Assembly: GCF_000419765.1 (NCBI RefSeq) | Contig: NZ_ATTQ01000018.1 | Coordinates: 62,001-126,000, forward strand | Direction of reading: 5' to 3' | DNA from: Rhizobium mongolense USDA 1844 | GTDB taxonomy: Bacteria > Pseudomonadota > Alphaproteobacteria > Rhizobiales > Rhizobiaceae | Length of the DNA stretch: 64,000 nt | Shown here: piece after piece, positions 34,978 through 43,656 of the stretch | Position numbering within the stretch: position 1 is the first letter of the stretch | Layout: each line of letters starts with the position of its first letter | The notes under the pieces: model-generated | Databases searched by the model: none | Told to the model about the DNA's origin: nothing | Seen by the model: the letters and a program-made list of their open reading frames with translations, nothing else | Made by a program: the position numbers and the translations under genes

Positions 34978-37247
34978 AGTCGTCCCTCATCGCATTATCG
35001 GCTGCAGCGGTGGTGGCCATCGTAATAACCGGGGTGAAGGACCGTGCCGCGCTGGTGGAGAAATTCGGCACCGGACGCTCGAACCTTCAGACGGACCGTC
35101 AGATGCAGCCGGACACGCCCAGCAGCCGGCCGATCGATGTCCAGGCGGTCGCCGACCGTCTTCAGGAGGCGACACCGGTGCTGACGGCTCAGGCGCCTCA
35201 ACCTCAGCAGGCGCCCGTCCCCCCGGCTCAGCCGCAGCCTGCCGAGAAGGGGCGGCCGGCCCATCAGCCGGCAGCGCCGCAACCGGCAGCTCAGCCGAAG
35301 GTCGACGAAAGCGCGCTGCGGTATTTTGCAAGCCGCGGCGACAAGGTTCGCCTGCAGGCCGAAATCTCCCGTCTTCAAGCGCTCTATCCGAAGTGGGTGC
35401 CGCCCGCCGATCCGCTGGCCGTGCCGCAAAGCGGCGATAAGCAGCTCGAAACCATGTGGCAGCTTTATGCGGAGGGGCGCTATGCAGAGCTTCGCAAAGC
35501 TATCGCCGACCGCCGGACGGCTGATAGCGGCTGGCAGCCGCCCGCTGACCTGCTCGATCGCGTGGATGTCGCGGAAGCCCGGGCGCGGCTTGTGAATGCG
35601 TCCGACCTCAAACAGTATACAACAGTCATCGAGATCGGCGCTGCGACCCCGATCCTTCTGACCTGCAGCGATATCGATGTCTTGTGGCGCGTCGCCGAAG
35701 CCTTCGTCCATACAGGAAGAGAACCGCGCAGCGTAGATGCCTACAGCTACATCCTGAAGAACTGCACGAACCCGCAGGAGCGCCTTGCGAGCGTCCAGAA
35801 GGCCTCGGCGTCGCTGCCCTATCAGGCCATGCAGCGGCTGCTTGCCCTCGAGCAGCCTGCCGTGAGCGGCGCGCGCGAGTTCGATGGCATCCGTGACGAG
35901 CTCGCTCGCCGCTTCGTCGCTGACGGCAACGCCGATCCGAAGCTTGATGTCGCGGCAGACTATGTATCGCGTGTCGCGCGTCTCGCGGAAACCCAGGGGC
36001 TCGCTTCTGATGCGCTCTTGCTGGGCTGGTATCAGCTTCGACGCGAAAATGCGCCGGAGGCGGAGACGTGGTTTCGCGCAGCCCGTGCCAAGCAGGATTC
36101 GGCATCCGCTTCACAGGGCCTGGCACTGGCGCTTGTCGCCCGCAAGGCGCCTCAGGAGGCTGAGGATGTGATGTACAGGTGGCGCAGCGATTCCAAGGAT
36201 GCCAGCGATACCTATCTTGCCGCTGCTGCCAATCTGATGGCTTTGCAGCCGCCCGCCAATATAAGCGAAGACGTACTTGGTCGCATGGCAAAGGAGGTCA
36301 TTGCGCAGAAATACGTGCCGGCCGCGCAGCAATTCGGCTGGTATGCACGCTCGCTCAATCAGCCGCAGACTGCAGCGCGCTGGTTTGAAACTGCACTTCG
36401 CTGGAAACCGGACGACGAACCTTCCGCCTATGGTCTTGCCATCACCCGTGAGCAACTGAACGATCGCAGGGGGGTCGCGGAGGTCCAGCGGCTTTGGGCC
36501 GGCCGCTCTCAGCGCATCGCCACGCTTGACGATACATCGCTATCGGCGTCCTCCGTCGAGGCACCGGTTCAAGCGCCCGCCCGGCTTCCACAAAGCGTTG
36601 CGCGTGCGGCTGTGCCAGCTCAACCGGCTTACGGAGGAAGCGCAACCGAGCCTCCGGGCTTGGCTGTGCGAACCGAAGGATCGGCAATGGAGAGAGTGAC
36701 TGTGCAGCGAGGCACCCGCAAGCCGCGCGGCTGCTCGACCACGACGGATGCGAGCCTCCTCAGCCCCGATGCCGCGCTCAGCCGCGGCTGGTGCCTGATG
36801 GATCTCAATCGTCCGATGGAAGCTGTTGCCGCTTTCGAAAGAGCCTTGAAGGGGTCTGCGCGGCAGACGCGCGAAGACGCCGCCTATGGACAGAGTCTCG
36901 CTTATCTGCGCGCCGGCCTGTCCAACAATGCAGCCGTTGCGGCAACGCGTGCGCCTCAGAGCCGTGAGCGCGCCGCCGAACTCCAGGTTTCAATCCTTGC
37001 TGACCGGGCACTCGCCGCTTATGGCGCCAAGCGGTATCGCGAGACGCTGATCTATCTCGATCAGCGGGCGCAGATCAAACGCGAGACGATCGATCTCATG
37101 GTGTTGCGCGGCTATTGTTATCTGAATCTGGAAATGTATGGCGATGCCGCACGGATATTCAATGCGGCCGCCGCCACTGGCAGTAAGGATGCCAACAGAG
37201 GGCTTGCCGACCTCAAGCGAGCCACGCGCCCAGAGACGTCGGGCTGA
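34974..37247 (+). CDS. bcsK: TPR-rich cellulose-operon protein (BcsK-like)
   Basis: A 757-residue exported or membrane-anchored protein. An N-terminal hydrophobic segment (SSLIALSAAAVVAIVITG) is followed by a long Pro/Gln/Ala-rich stretch (about residues 50-115) and then repeated helical hairpins of TPR type to the C-terminus (for example DAALSRGWCLMDLNRPMEAV and ETIDLMVLRGYCYLNLEMYG). It occupies the place of BcsC but lacks the C-terminal outer-membrane beta-barrel and is hundreds of residues shorter. The GTG start overlaps the bcsZ stop (GTGA) with GGAG 5 bases upstream. The name BcsK follows the usage for this operon type; the role as periplasmic scaffold is inference. Confidence 0.78.
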   Translation: MKSSLIALSAAAVVAIVITGVKDRAALVEKFGTGRSNLQTDRQMQPDTPSSRPIDVQAVADRLQEATPVLTAQAPQPQQAPVPPAQPQPAEKGRPAHQPAAPQPAAQPKVDESALRYFASRGDKVRLQAEISRLQALYPKWVPPADPLAVPQSGDKQLETMWQLYAEGRYAELRKAIADRRTADSGWQPPADLLDRVDVAEARARLVNASDLKQYTTVIEIGAATPILLTCSDIDVLWRVAEAFVHTGREPRSVDAYSYILKNCTNPQERLASVQKASASLPYQAMQRLLALEQPAVSGAREFDGIRDELARRFVADGNADPKLDVAADYVSRVARLAETQGLASDALLLGWYQLRRENAPEAETWFRAARAKQDSASASQGLALALVARKAPQEAEDVMYRWRSDSKDASDTYLAAAANLMALQPPANISEDVLGRMAKEVIAQKYVPAAQQFGWYARSLNQPQTAARWFETALRWKPDDEPSAYGLAITREQLNDRRGVAEVQRLWAGRSQRIATLDDTSLSASSVEAPVQAPARLPQSVARAAVPAQPAYGGSATEPPGLAVRTEGSAMERVTVQRGTRKPRGCSTTTDASLLSPDAALSRGWCLMDLNRPMEAVAAFERALKGSARQTREDAAYGQSLAYLRAGLSNNAAVAATRAPQSRERAAELQVSILADRALAAYGAKRYRETLIYLDQRAQIKRETIDLMVLRGYCYLNLEMYGDAARIFNAAAATGSKDANRGLADLKRATRPETSG

Positions 37248-37299
37248 TCCCGCTTTGGCCCGCAGCGCCGCTGTCGGCGTCCCGTCAGAACCATCGTTC

Positions 37300-38394
37300 T
37301 CACGCAGCCCTTGCCAGTTCGACGCGGTTTCGGCCAGCGGTCTTGGCGCGATAGAGCGCTCTGTCTGCGGCCTCGATTGTTGCACGAATATTGGTGCCGC
37401 TAGAATCGACAACCGCGACGCCGATGCTGACAGTAACCTTGATTGCGGTAACACCGACGATCAAATCTTCTGACTCGATTGCATGGCGGATCTTCTCGGC
37501 AACGGTTGAGGCGTCGCCCTCTTCGGTATTTGGAAGAAGAATGATGATCTCTTCGCCCCCGTAGCGAGCCGCGACATCGGTCTTGCGCACGGTCCGGCGA
37601 ATGAGGTCGGCGACCCGGGAAAGTACGGTGTCGCCCACAGTGTGTCCCCAGGTATCGTTGATCTTTTTGAAGTGGTCGACGTCGAGCATGACGATCGAGA
37701 AAGGCCGCCCGCGATTGCTCGCCTCCTCGGCGCAGCGGTCGGCGGCCCGCTGGAAGACGCGGCGATTAGGCAGCTTCGTCAAAGGGTCGACGCTCGCCTC
37801 ATTCTCAAGCGCCCGCACCATCCGGACCCGCTGTTTTTCGCGCTCAAGCAGATCGGCAAGAAGGAGGACACCGAGAATATTGGCAAGCATGACGGGAGCC
37901 GCAGCGCTTAGAAAGAGGTCCCTGGCGACATCCGGAGGCAGAAAGACAAGGACGATGAAGGAAGAGACAGTCGCAAGGCCGAGCAGCAGCGATCTCCACC
38001 AACCGGTGCCGATTCTGTGACGGGGTATGAGCGTGCTGGCGTAGCCGCAGAGCGCTACAAGGATGACGCTCGCCGCGCCGCCCGTCGCGCCGACGCCGCC
38101 AAGAACCAAACGGTGCGCGCCCATCATTGCTGCAGCAATGATGGTGCCAATCGGTCCTGCGTAGAGAGGGGAGAGAACCAGAAGAATGGATCGGGCGTCA
38201 TAGATAAGCCCGGGCCTCATCACGATCGGATCGTTCATGGAAAGAATGCCGCCGAGACCAAACAAAAGGCCTGCCGCAACGCCCCTCATCAATCTTTGGC
38301 TGATGGTGCGAATGACCCAAGCATAGCCATAAACGACTAAGACAGCCAACGCCAAGACACGTATGTAAGCGGCGACGATTTCGCTGATTTCCAT
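37300..38394 (-). CDS. Diguanylate cyclase with 5TMR-LYT-type membrane sensor
   Basis: A 364-residue inner-membrane enzyme. Residues about 1-185 contain five to six membrane helices with NDPIVMRPGLIYDARSILLV, the pattern of the 5TM-5TMR_LYT sensor. The GGDEF domain (about 205-360) has DVDHFKKINDTWGH and RYGGEEI (isoleucine replaces the usual final phenylalanine, normally tolerated). RKTD seven bases' worth of residues upstream matches the RxxD inhibitory site. It converges on the cellulose operon, ending 52 bases from bcsK, and is a natural local source of c-di-GMP for BcsA. That functional link is inferred from position only. Confidence 0.88.
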   Translation of the reverse strand: MEISEIVAAYIRVLALAVLVVYGYAWVIRTISQRLMRGVAAGLLFGLGGILSMNDPIVMRPGLIYDARSILLVLSPLYAGPIGTIIAAAMMGAHRLVLGGVGATGGAASVILVALCGYASTLIPRHRIGTGWWRSLLLGLATVSSFIVLVFLPPDVARDLFLSAAAPVMLANILGVLLLADLLEREKQRVRMVRALENEASVDPLTKLPNRRVFQRAADRCAEEASNRGRPFSIVMLDVDHFKKINDTWGHTVGDTVLSRVADLIRRTVRKTDVAARYGGEEIIILLPNTEEGDASTVAEKIRHAIESEDLIVGVTAIKVTVSIGVAVVDSSGTNIRATIEAADRALYRAKTAGRNRVELARAA

Positions 38395-38662
38395 GCTTCT
38401 CTGTTAAATGTCAGATGACACCGGTACGTGATTCCAAATGATCACCGATAGATGGCAGCCGTCTCGCACAAGACAAGGGCCGCGCTGTCGAACGTGCCAC
38501 AGGCGCGGACTCCGGTCGCGGCTGGCGCAGGCGGAGAGACCGCCCTCCGCTCCGGCGTGGCAGGAGTAGCCAGTCACATACCGGATGCGCTTAAGCCTTG
38601 CTGCTTCTGCCTTTGGGACAACCGTCCGATCGGCCAGACGAAATCGGCTCTCTTCGTCGGGT

Positions 38663-40408
38663 CTACCTGACCGACGGTGGCGTCTCGAAGCGGGCGATCT
38701 CGGCACCGGCTTGCAGATAGGCGCCGGCTTGGGCCTTGATCCGGATCTTGCCGGCCCGCGATGCCGTCACCAGGGTTTCCATCTTCATCGCTTCTATCAC
38801 CGCGATTAGGTCACCTGCCGCCACTTCCGCGCCATCCTCGACCTTGAAGGCCTGCAGCGTACCTGAGATCGGCGTAGTCACGCTCGAGATGTCTTCCGCC
38901 CTGGCCGCAGTCACCAGCCCGGTGTCTTGGCCTGCAAGCCCACCGAGACCGGCCAGCAGTGCGACCGGAATGCCGATCTCATGGCGCCTGCCGTCAATTT
39001 CCATATGGGTGCGGATCAGCGAGGGATCGGCAACCGGCTCTGGCCGGGCTTCCGCTTCAAGATGATTGGCGAAATCGGTCTCGATCCAGCGCGTATGCAC
39101 CTTGAAGCCGCTTTCGCCCGTAAAATCCTTCATCTCGATCGCGGCGCGATGGAAGGGCAGAACCGTCGCGATGCCGTCGATCTTGAATTCTCGGAGCGCG
39201 CGGCGGGCGCGTCTTAGCGCCTCGTCGCGAGTGGCGCCGGTGACGATCAGTTTCGCCATGAGCGAATCGAAGGTGCCAGGCACCGTCGAGCCGGAGACGA
39301 CGCCGCTGTCAACACGGATGCCAGGCCCGGCGGGAGGGTCGAAGACGGTGATTGTACCCGGCGTTGGCAGGAAGCCTCGGCCTGGATCCTCGGCATTGAT
39401 ACGGAACTCGATCGAATGGCCACGCGGGACAGGCGTCTCGGTGACGCGCAGGGGCAGGCCGTCGGCGATACGGAACTGTTCGATGACGAGGTCGATGCCG
39501 GTTGTCTCCTCGGTTACTGGATGCTCGACTTGCAGGCGGGTGTTCACTTCAAGGAAGGAGATCGTGCCGTCGCCACCGAGCAGAAATTCGACGGTACCTG
39601 CGCCACAATAGCCGGCGGCAGCGCAGATCTTCTTCGCAGCATCGTGGATCGATTGGCGTTGGGTGTCGCTGAGGAAGGGGGCGGGGGCCTCCTCGACGAG
39701 CTTCTGATTGCGCCGCTGCAGCGAGCAATCACGCGTGCCAAGCACCAGCACATTGCCGTGTTTGTCGGTCAACACCTGCGCTTCTACGTGGCGCGGACGG
39801 TCGAGGAAGCGCTCGAGGAAACACTCGCCACGGCCGAAGGCGGCCTTGGCCTCGCGGACTGCAGATTCATAAAGCTCTGCTACTTCCTCCATCCTCCAAG
39901 CGACCTTCAGGCCACGGCCGCCGCCCCCGTGGGCAGCCTTAATGGCAACGGGCAACCCATGCTCTTCGGCAAAGGCGATGACTTCGGCAGCCGACTTGGC
40001 CGGGCCGTCGCTACCGGCAACCAGCGGCGCGCCGACGCTGGTCGCGATCCGCCGCGCCTCGACTTTGTCGCCCAATGCCTCAATGACATGCGGATCGGGC
40101 CCGATCCAGGTGAGGCCAGCATCGATCACCGCACGGGCGAATTCGGCCCGTTCGGACAAAAAGCCATAGCCCGGATGCACTGCATCTGCACCGGAGCGCT
40201 TGGCAATGCTTATCAATTTGTCGATGTCGAGGTAGGTCTCGTCCGGACGGGCGCCGACGAGCCCATGGGCCTCGTCGGCCAGCTTGACGAAGAGCGCATC
40301 CATGTCTGGATCGGCATAGACGGCGACAGATTGCAGGCCGTGATCGCGACAAGCCCGGATGATGCGCACTGCGATCTCGCCGCGATTGGCGATCAGGACT
40401 TTCTTCAT
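38663..40408 (-). CDS. Biotin carboxylase with fused biotinyl (BCCP) domain
   Basis: A 581-residue enzyme that carboxylates its own biotin using ATP and bicarbonate. The biotin carboxylase part (about 1-450) has KVLIANRGEIAVRIIRA, the ATP-grasp loop HGGGGRGLKV, and FLEVNTRLQVEHPVTE. The C-terminal biotinyl domain carries VIEAMKMETLV with the biotinylated lysine near residue 546. It is the last gene of an operon with pxpA, pxpBC-like and transporter genes, 26 bases after the KipI-KipA fusion. Such a BC-BCCP subunit needs a carboxyltransferase partner, and the KipI-KipA fusion is the obvious candidate. It could also serve another acyl-CoA carboxylase. Confidence 0.9.
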   Translation of the reverse strand: MKKVLIANRGEIAVRIIRACRDHGLQSVAVYADPDMDALFVKLADEAHGLVGARPDETYLDIDKLISIAKRSGADAVHPGYGFLSERAEFARAVIDAGLTWIGPDPHVIEALGDKVEARRIATSVGAPLVAGSDGPAKSAAEVIAFAEEHGLPVAIKAAHGGGGRGLKVAWRMEEVAELYESAVREAKAAFGRGECFLERFLDRPRHVEAQVLTDKHGNVLVLGTRDCSLQRRNQKLVEEAPAPFLSDTQRQSIHDAAKKICAAAGYCGAGTVEFLLGGDGTISFLEVNTRLQVEHPVTEETTGIDLVIEQFRIADGLPLRVTETPVPRGHSIEFRINAEDPGRGFLPTPGTITVFDPPAGPGIRVDSGVVSGSTVPGTFDSLMAKLIVTGATRDEALRRARRALREFKIDGIATVLPFHRAAIEMKDFTGESGFKVHTRWIETDFANHLEAEARPEPVADPSLIRTHMEIDGRRHEIGIPVALLAGLGGLAGQDTGLVTAARAEDISSVTTPISGTLQAFKVEDGAEVAAGDLIAVIEAMKMETLVTASRAGKIRIKAQAGAYLQAGAEIARFETPPSVR

Positions 40409-40434
40409 GATGTCTCCTCACTTGATTTTAGTCG

Positions 40435-42045
40435 TCACCGATCGCGAGCCTTGGCGGGCTGAATATCGGCGAAAGCCGTCACGGGCCGGAATCGTATTTT
40501 GGCATGGACCGGGATTTGTCCGGCGAGATCGAGATGGTATTCGGCGACCGTGCCGATGACCGGATAGCCGCCAGTCAGCGGATGGTCGGCGAGGAAGAGG
40601 AGCGGCTGGCCGCTGTGCGGCACCTGGATTGCGCCGGTCGCCGTCCCTTCGCTCGGCAATTCCGCCTTGTCCTTGCGCTCCAACGGGACATCGCCGGAAA
40701 GGCGGATACCGACGCGGTTGGACTGCGGTGTCACCTGCCAGAGTTGGCCGGAGAGGGTGGCGATACCAGCCTCGGTGAACCAGTCGCTGCGCGGCCCCAT
40801 GATCACGTCGAGCGTGATGGTTTCGTCCGCTGCCGGATGGTCGAAGGCCGGCGCTTCATGAAGCGAAACGCTGGTTAGGGCCGAGCTATCATTGTTGATA
40901 GCCAGCACTGCGCCTGCGGCGACAGGGTCGGGACCGACAACGGCCAGCGTATCGGTCGAAGCGCTGCCGAGTATCGGCCTAACGGCAAATCCGCCGCGGA
41001 TGGCGAGATAGCTGCGCATACCTCTCGGTGCATGGCCGAGCGTCACGACATCGCCCGGTTCAAGCGGGATTGGCTGGTAGGTCCCGGCGCTCATCGTGCG
41101 GTCAGCTGCATCGCGGATGCTGATCGGGCAGGGCGCGCCGGTGAGCGCCATGACGGTGCGGCCAGAAACCTCGAAGGAAAAACCGCCAAGCGTGATTTCG
41201 AGGCAGGGCATGCCGGCCGGATTGCCGACCACGCGATTGGCCGCCTTGAGTGCACCCTGGTCAAGCGCGCCGGAGGATGAGACCCCCTGGTCGGTCTTGC
41301 CGAAGCGGCCGAGGTCCTGGAACAGTGCCGGGATGGGGGCGGCACGAACCTTGAGCGTAGCGCTGTCCGACGCGACTACTGGTGGGCGGGCGACCAGGGT
41401 CTTGGTCGTGGTTCTGGTCGTTGAGACTGCTTTCTTTTTGAGATCGAAGAAGTGCACCCGGTAGCCGGGCTGAAGAAGTGCTGGCGGATCGCGCGATAGG
41501 TCCCACATCTTTTTCGGCGTCGTGCCGACGATTTGCCAGCCGCCGGGGCTCGCCTGCGGATAGACACCGCTGAAAGCGCCGGCCAAAGCAACCGAGCCGG
41601 CCGGGATCCTTGTGCGCGGGCTCTGGCGGCGCGGCACCTGCAGTGCCGCATCGCCGCCGGTGAGATAGCCAAAGCCGGGCGCAAAGCCGCAAAAAGCCAC
41701 GGTGAATTCGCTGTGGGTATGGCGGCGGATGACGTCCTCGACAGACAAGCCCGTAAGGTCCGCGACATCTGCCAAGTCCTCACCATCGTAGCAAACGGGG
41801 ATTTCGACGAGCTTGTCGGAGGGTGCCGCGCGCATCGACAGATCGCGTGTCGCGATCTCGCCGGCCAGCTTTTCCAGCGTCAGCTTTGCCGGCCGCAAGC
41901 GGATCATCAGCGTGCGGGCCGCAGGCACCATGTCCTCGATACCTTCCAGCGGATCAGCTTTGAGCGCGGCAAACAGCGCCAGCGTCTCGTCGAGATCGGC
42001 GAGTTCGACAAGCATGGTTGTCAGGCTGACAGGCAGGAAACGCAT
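40435..42045 (-). CDS. PxpB-PxpC (KipI-KipA) fusion, 5-oxoprolinase/carboxyltransferase-like
   Basis: A 536-residue fusion of two normally separate proteins. Residues about 1-230 match PxpB/KipI (FLPVSLTTMLVELAD; FCGFAPGFGYLTG), and residues about 245-530 match PxpC/KipA (VRAAPIPALFQDLGRFG; GALDQGALKAANRVVGN; FLADHPLTGGYPVIG). PxpABC hydrolyses 5-oxoproline with ATP; the same fold forms the carboxyltransferase half of urea carboxylase. I chose the ATG at 42045, with GAGG just upstream, over a longer frame to 42129. It starts 7 bases after the DUF1445 gene. Confidence 0.9.
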   Translation of the reverse strand: MRFLPVSLTTMLVELADLDETLALFAALKADPLEGIEDMVPAARTLMIRLRPAKLTLEKLAGEIATRDLSMRAAPSDKLVEIPVCYDGEDLADVADLTGLSVEDVIRRHTHSEFTVAFCGFAPGFGYLTGGDAALQVPRRQSPRTRIPAGSVALAGAFSGVYPQASPGGWQIVGTTPKKMWDLSRDPPALLQPGYRVHFFDLKKKAVSTTRTTTKTLVARPPVVASDSATLKVRAAPIPALFQDLGRFGKTDQGVSSSGALDQGALKAANRVVGNPAGMPCLEITLGGFSFEVSGRTVMALTGAPCPISIRDAADRTMSAGTYQPIPLEPGDVVTLGHAPRGMRSYLAIRGGFAVRPILGSASTDTLAVVGPDPVAAGAVLAINNDSSALTSVSLHEAPAFDHPAADETITLDVIMGPRSDWFTEAGIATLSGQLWQVTPQSNRVGIRLSGDVPLERKDKAELPSEGTATGAIQVPHSGQPLLFLADHPLTGGYPVIGTVAEYHLDLAGQIPVHAKIRFRPVTAFADIQPAKARDR

Positions 42046-42052
42046 GGGAACC

Positions 42053-42859
42053 TCAAGCGTGATAGGCGGAATCGGGAATGTCGGTGATGAACATGTGTCC
42101 TGGCGCGTGGGTGATCGCAAAGGGGACACGGGAGGCCATCACGGCCGCCTGCGGGGTGACGCCGCAGGCCCAGAAGACCGGGACCTCGCCCGGCTCGATG
42201 CGCACCGGATCGCCAAATTCCGGCGTGGCGAGATTCTTGATTCCAATCGCTTCCGGCGTGCCGACATGCACGGGTGCGCCATGCACTGCCGGGAAGCGTC
42301 CCGAGATGGTCGCGGCGTCTGCCACTCGCGACGCTTGGATCGGCCGCATGGAAACAACCATGTTCCCATGCAGGCGGCCGGCCGGCCGGCAAGGCCTGTT
42401 GGTCAGATACATCGGCACATTGGACTTGTCCGTGATGTGGCGGATCTCGATCCCGGCCTCCGCCATCGGTGTCTCGAAGGTGAAGCTACAGCCGATCAGG
42501 AAGCTGACGAGGTCGGGATATTCAGCCCAGGCTGCCGTCGCATCCGCTGTCTCTTCGGCGAGCTTTCCATCACGCCAGATGCGATAGAGCGGCAGATCAG
42601 TGCGAAGGTCGGCACCGGGTGCAAGCAGGGTCGCATGAGAACCCGGATCGGAGACATCGAGCACCGGACAAGCCTTTGGATTGCGCTGCGCATAGAGCAG
42701 GAAATCGAAGGCCCAGTCGCGCGGCAGCACGATCATATTAGCCTGGGTGAAGCCCGGCGCGACGCCCGAGGTCGGCTCGACGCTGCCTGCCCGATAGCGT
42801 TCGCGGGCCTTTTGAGCCGGCCCAGCTTTGATGTGGCGAAGATGTTCGATGGCGATCAT
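42053..42859 (-). CDS. DUF1445 (YcsI-type) putative hydro-lyase
   Basis: A 268-residue cytosolic protein of the YcsI/DUF1445 family, annotated as putative hydro-lyase and related to D-glutamate cyclase. Recognisable family segments are GVAPGFTQANMIVLP, DLVSFLIGCSFTFE, PMYLTNRPC and ITHAPGHMFITDIPD. It sits between pxpA and the pxpBC fusion, the same company that ycsI keeps in Bacillus. A role in producing or interconverting 5-oxoproline or a related cyclic amide is plausible. Confidence 0.88.
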   Translation of the reverse strand: MIAIEHLRHIKAGPAQKARERYRAGSVEPTSGVAPGFTQANMIVLPRDWAFDFLLYAQRNPKACPVLDVSDPGSHATLLAPGADLRTDLPLYRIWRDGKLAEETADATAAWAEYPDLVSFLIGCSFTFETPMAEAGIEIRHITDKSNVPMYLTNRPCRPAGRLHGNMVVSMRPIQASRVADAATISGRFPAVHGAPVHVGTPEAIGIKNLATPEFGDPVRIEPGEVPVFWACGVTPQAAVMASRVPFAITHAPGHMFITDIPDSAYHA

Positions 42860-42880
42860 TACATGTCTCTCGCAGGTCGG

Positions 42881-43645
42881 TCAGGCGGCCAGGAAGGAGC
42901 GGACGGCAATCCCGTCGACTTCGAAGACGCGGCGGATCTCCGTGGCGATGGAGACAGCGCGGGGGCTGTCGCCATGCACGCAGATCGACTGGGCGTCGAT
43001 TTTGATGGTCGAGCCGTCGATCGCTTCGAGCGTACCTTCATGGGCAAGCTGCAGCATGCGGCGAGCGATCAGCTGGGGATCATGCAGGACGGCACCCGGT
43101 TCACGGCGTGAGACAAGGTCGCCATCGGGCGTATAGGCCCGGTCGGCAAAGGCTTCCGCCACGGCCTTCAAGCCGCAGTCGCGGGCGAGCTTGAGAATTG
43201 GCGTATTTGCAAGACCCATCAGCACCAAGGAGGGATCCACCGCCTTGATGCCGTCGATCACTGCCTGGCCTTGATTCGGGTCGCGAGCGATGCGGTTGTA
43301 GAGAGCGCCGTGCGGCTTGACGTAACCGACGGTGACATCGGCTGCCGCTGCGATGCCCTTCAGTGCGCCGATCTGATAGATGACATCGGCGGTCAGTTCG
43401 TGGCTTGCGACATCCATGTCGCGCCGGCCGAAGCCGACGCGATCAGGATAGGAGACATGCGCGCCGATCAAAACGCCCTTTTCAGCTGCGGCCCTGACGG
43501 TTCTTAGAATACCGAGCGGGTCGCCGGCATGAAAGCCGCAGGCGACATTGGCGCTGGAGACGAGGGCGAGCATAGCGGTGTCGTCGCCCATGCCCCATGC
43601 GCCATAGCTTTCGCCGAGATCGCTGTTCAGATCGATGGCAGTCAT
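42881..43645 (-). CDS. pxpA: 5-oxoprolinase subunit A, LamB/YcsF family
   Basis: A 254-residue subunit of the ATP-dependent 5-oxoprolinase. The N-terminus IDLNSDLGESYGAW and the following NVACGFHAGDP and VKPHGALYN motifs are diagnostic of LamB/YcsF proteins. AGGAG lies 7 bases before the chosen ATG; the longer frame to 43723 would run into the transporter gene. It follows the transporter by 11 bases and precedes DUF1445 by 21 bases. Confidence 0.92.
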   Translation of the reverse strand: MTAIDLNSDLGESYGAWGMGDDTAMLALVSSANVACGFHAGDPLGILRTVRAAAEKGVLIGAHVSYPDRVGFGRRDMDVASHELTADVIYQIGALKGIAAAADVTVGYVKPHGALYNRIARDPNQGQAVIDGIKAVDPSLVLMGLANTPILKLARDCGLKAVAEAFADRAYTPDGDLVSRREPGAVLHDPQLIARRMLQLAHEGTLEAIDGSTIKIDAQSICVHGDSPRAVSIATEIRRVFEVDGIAVRSFLAA

Positions 43646-43656
43646 ATCAGGTCTCC

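Noticed and set aside
41813..43111. 432-codon plus-strand frame across DUF1445 and pxp genes
   Set aside because: Spans several real genes on the opposite strand; shadow.
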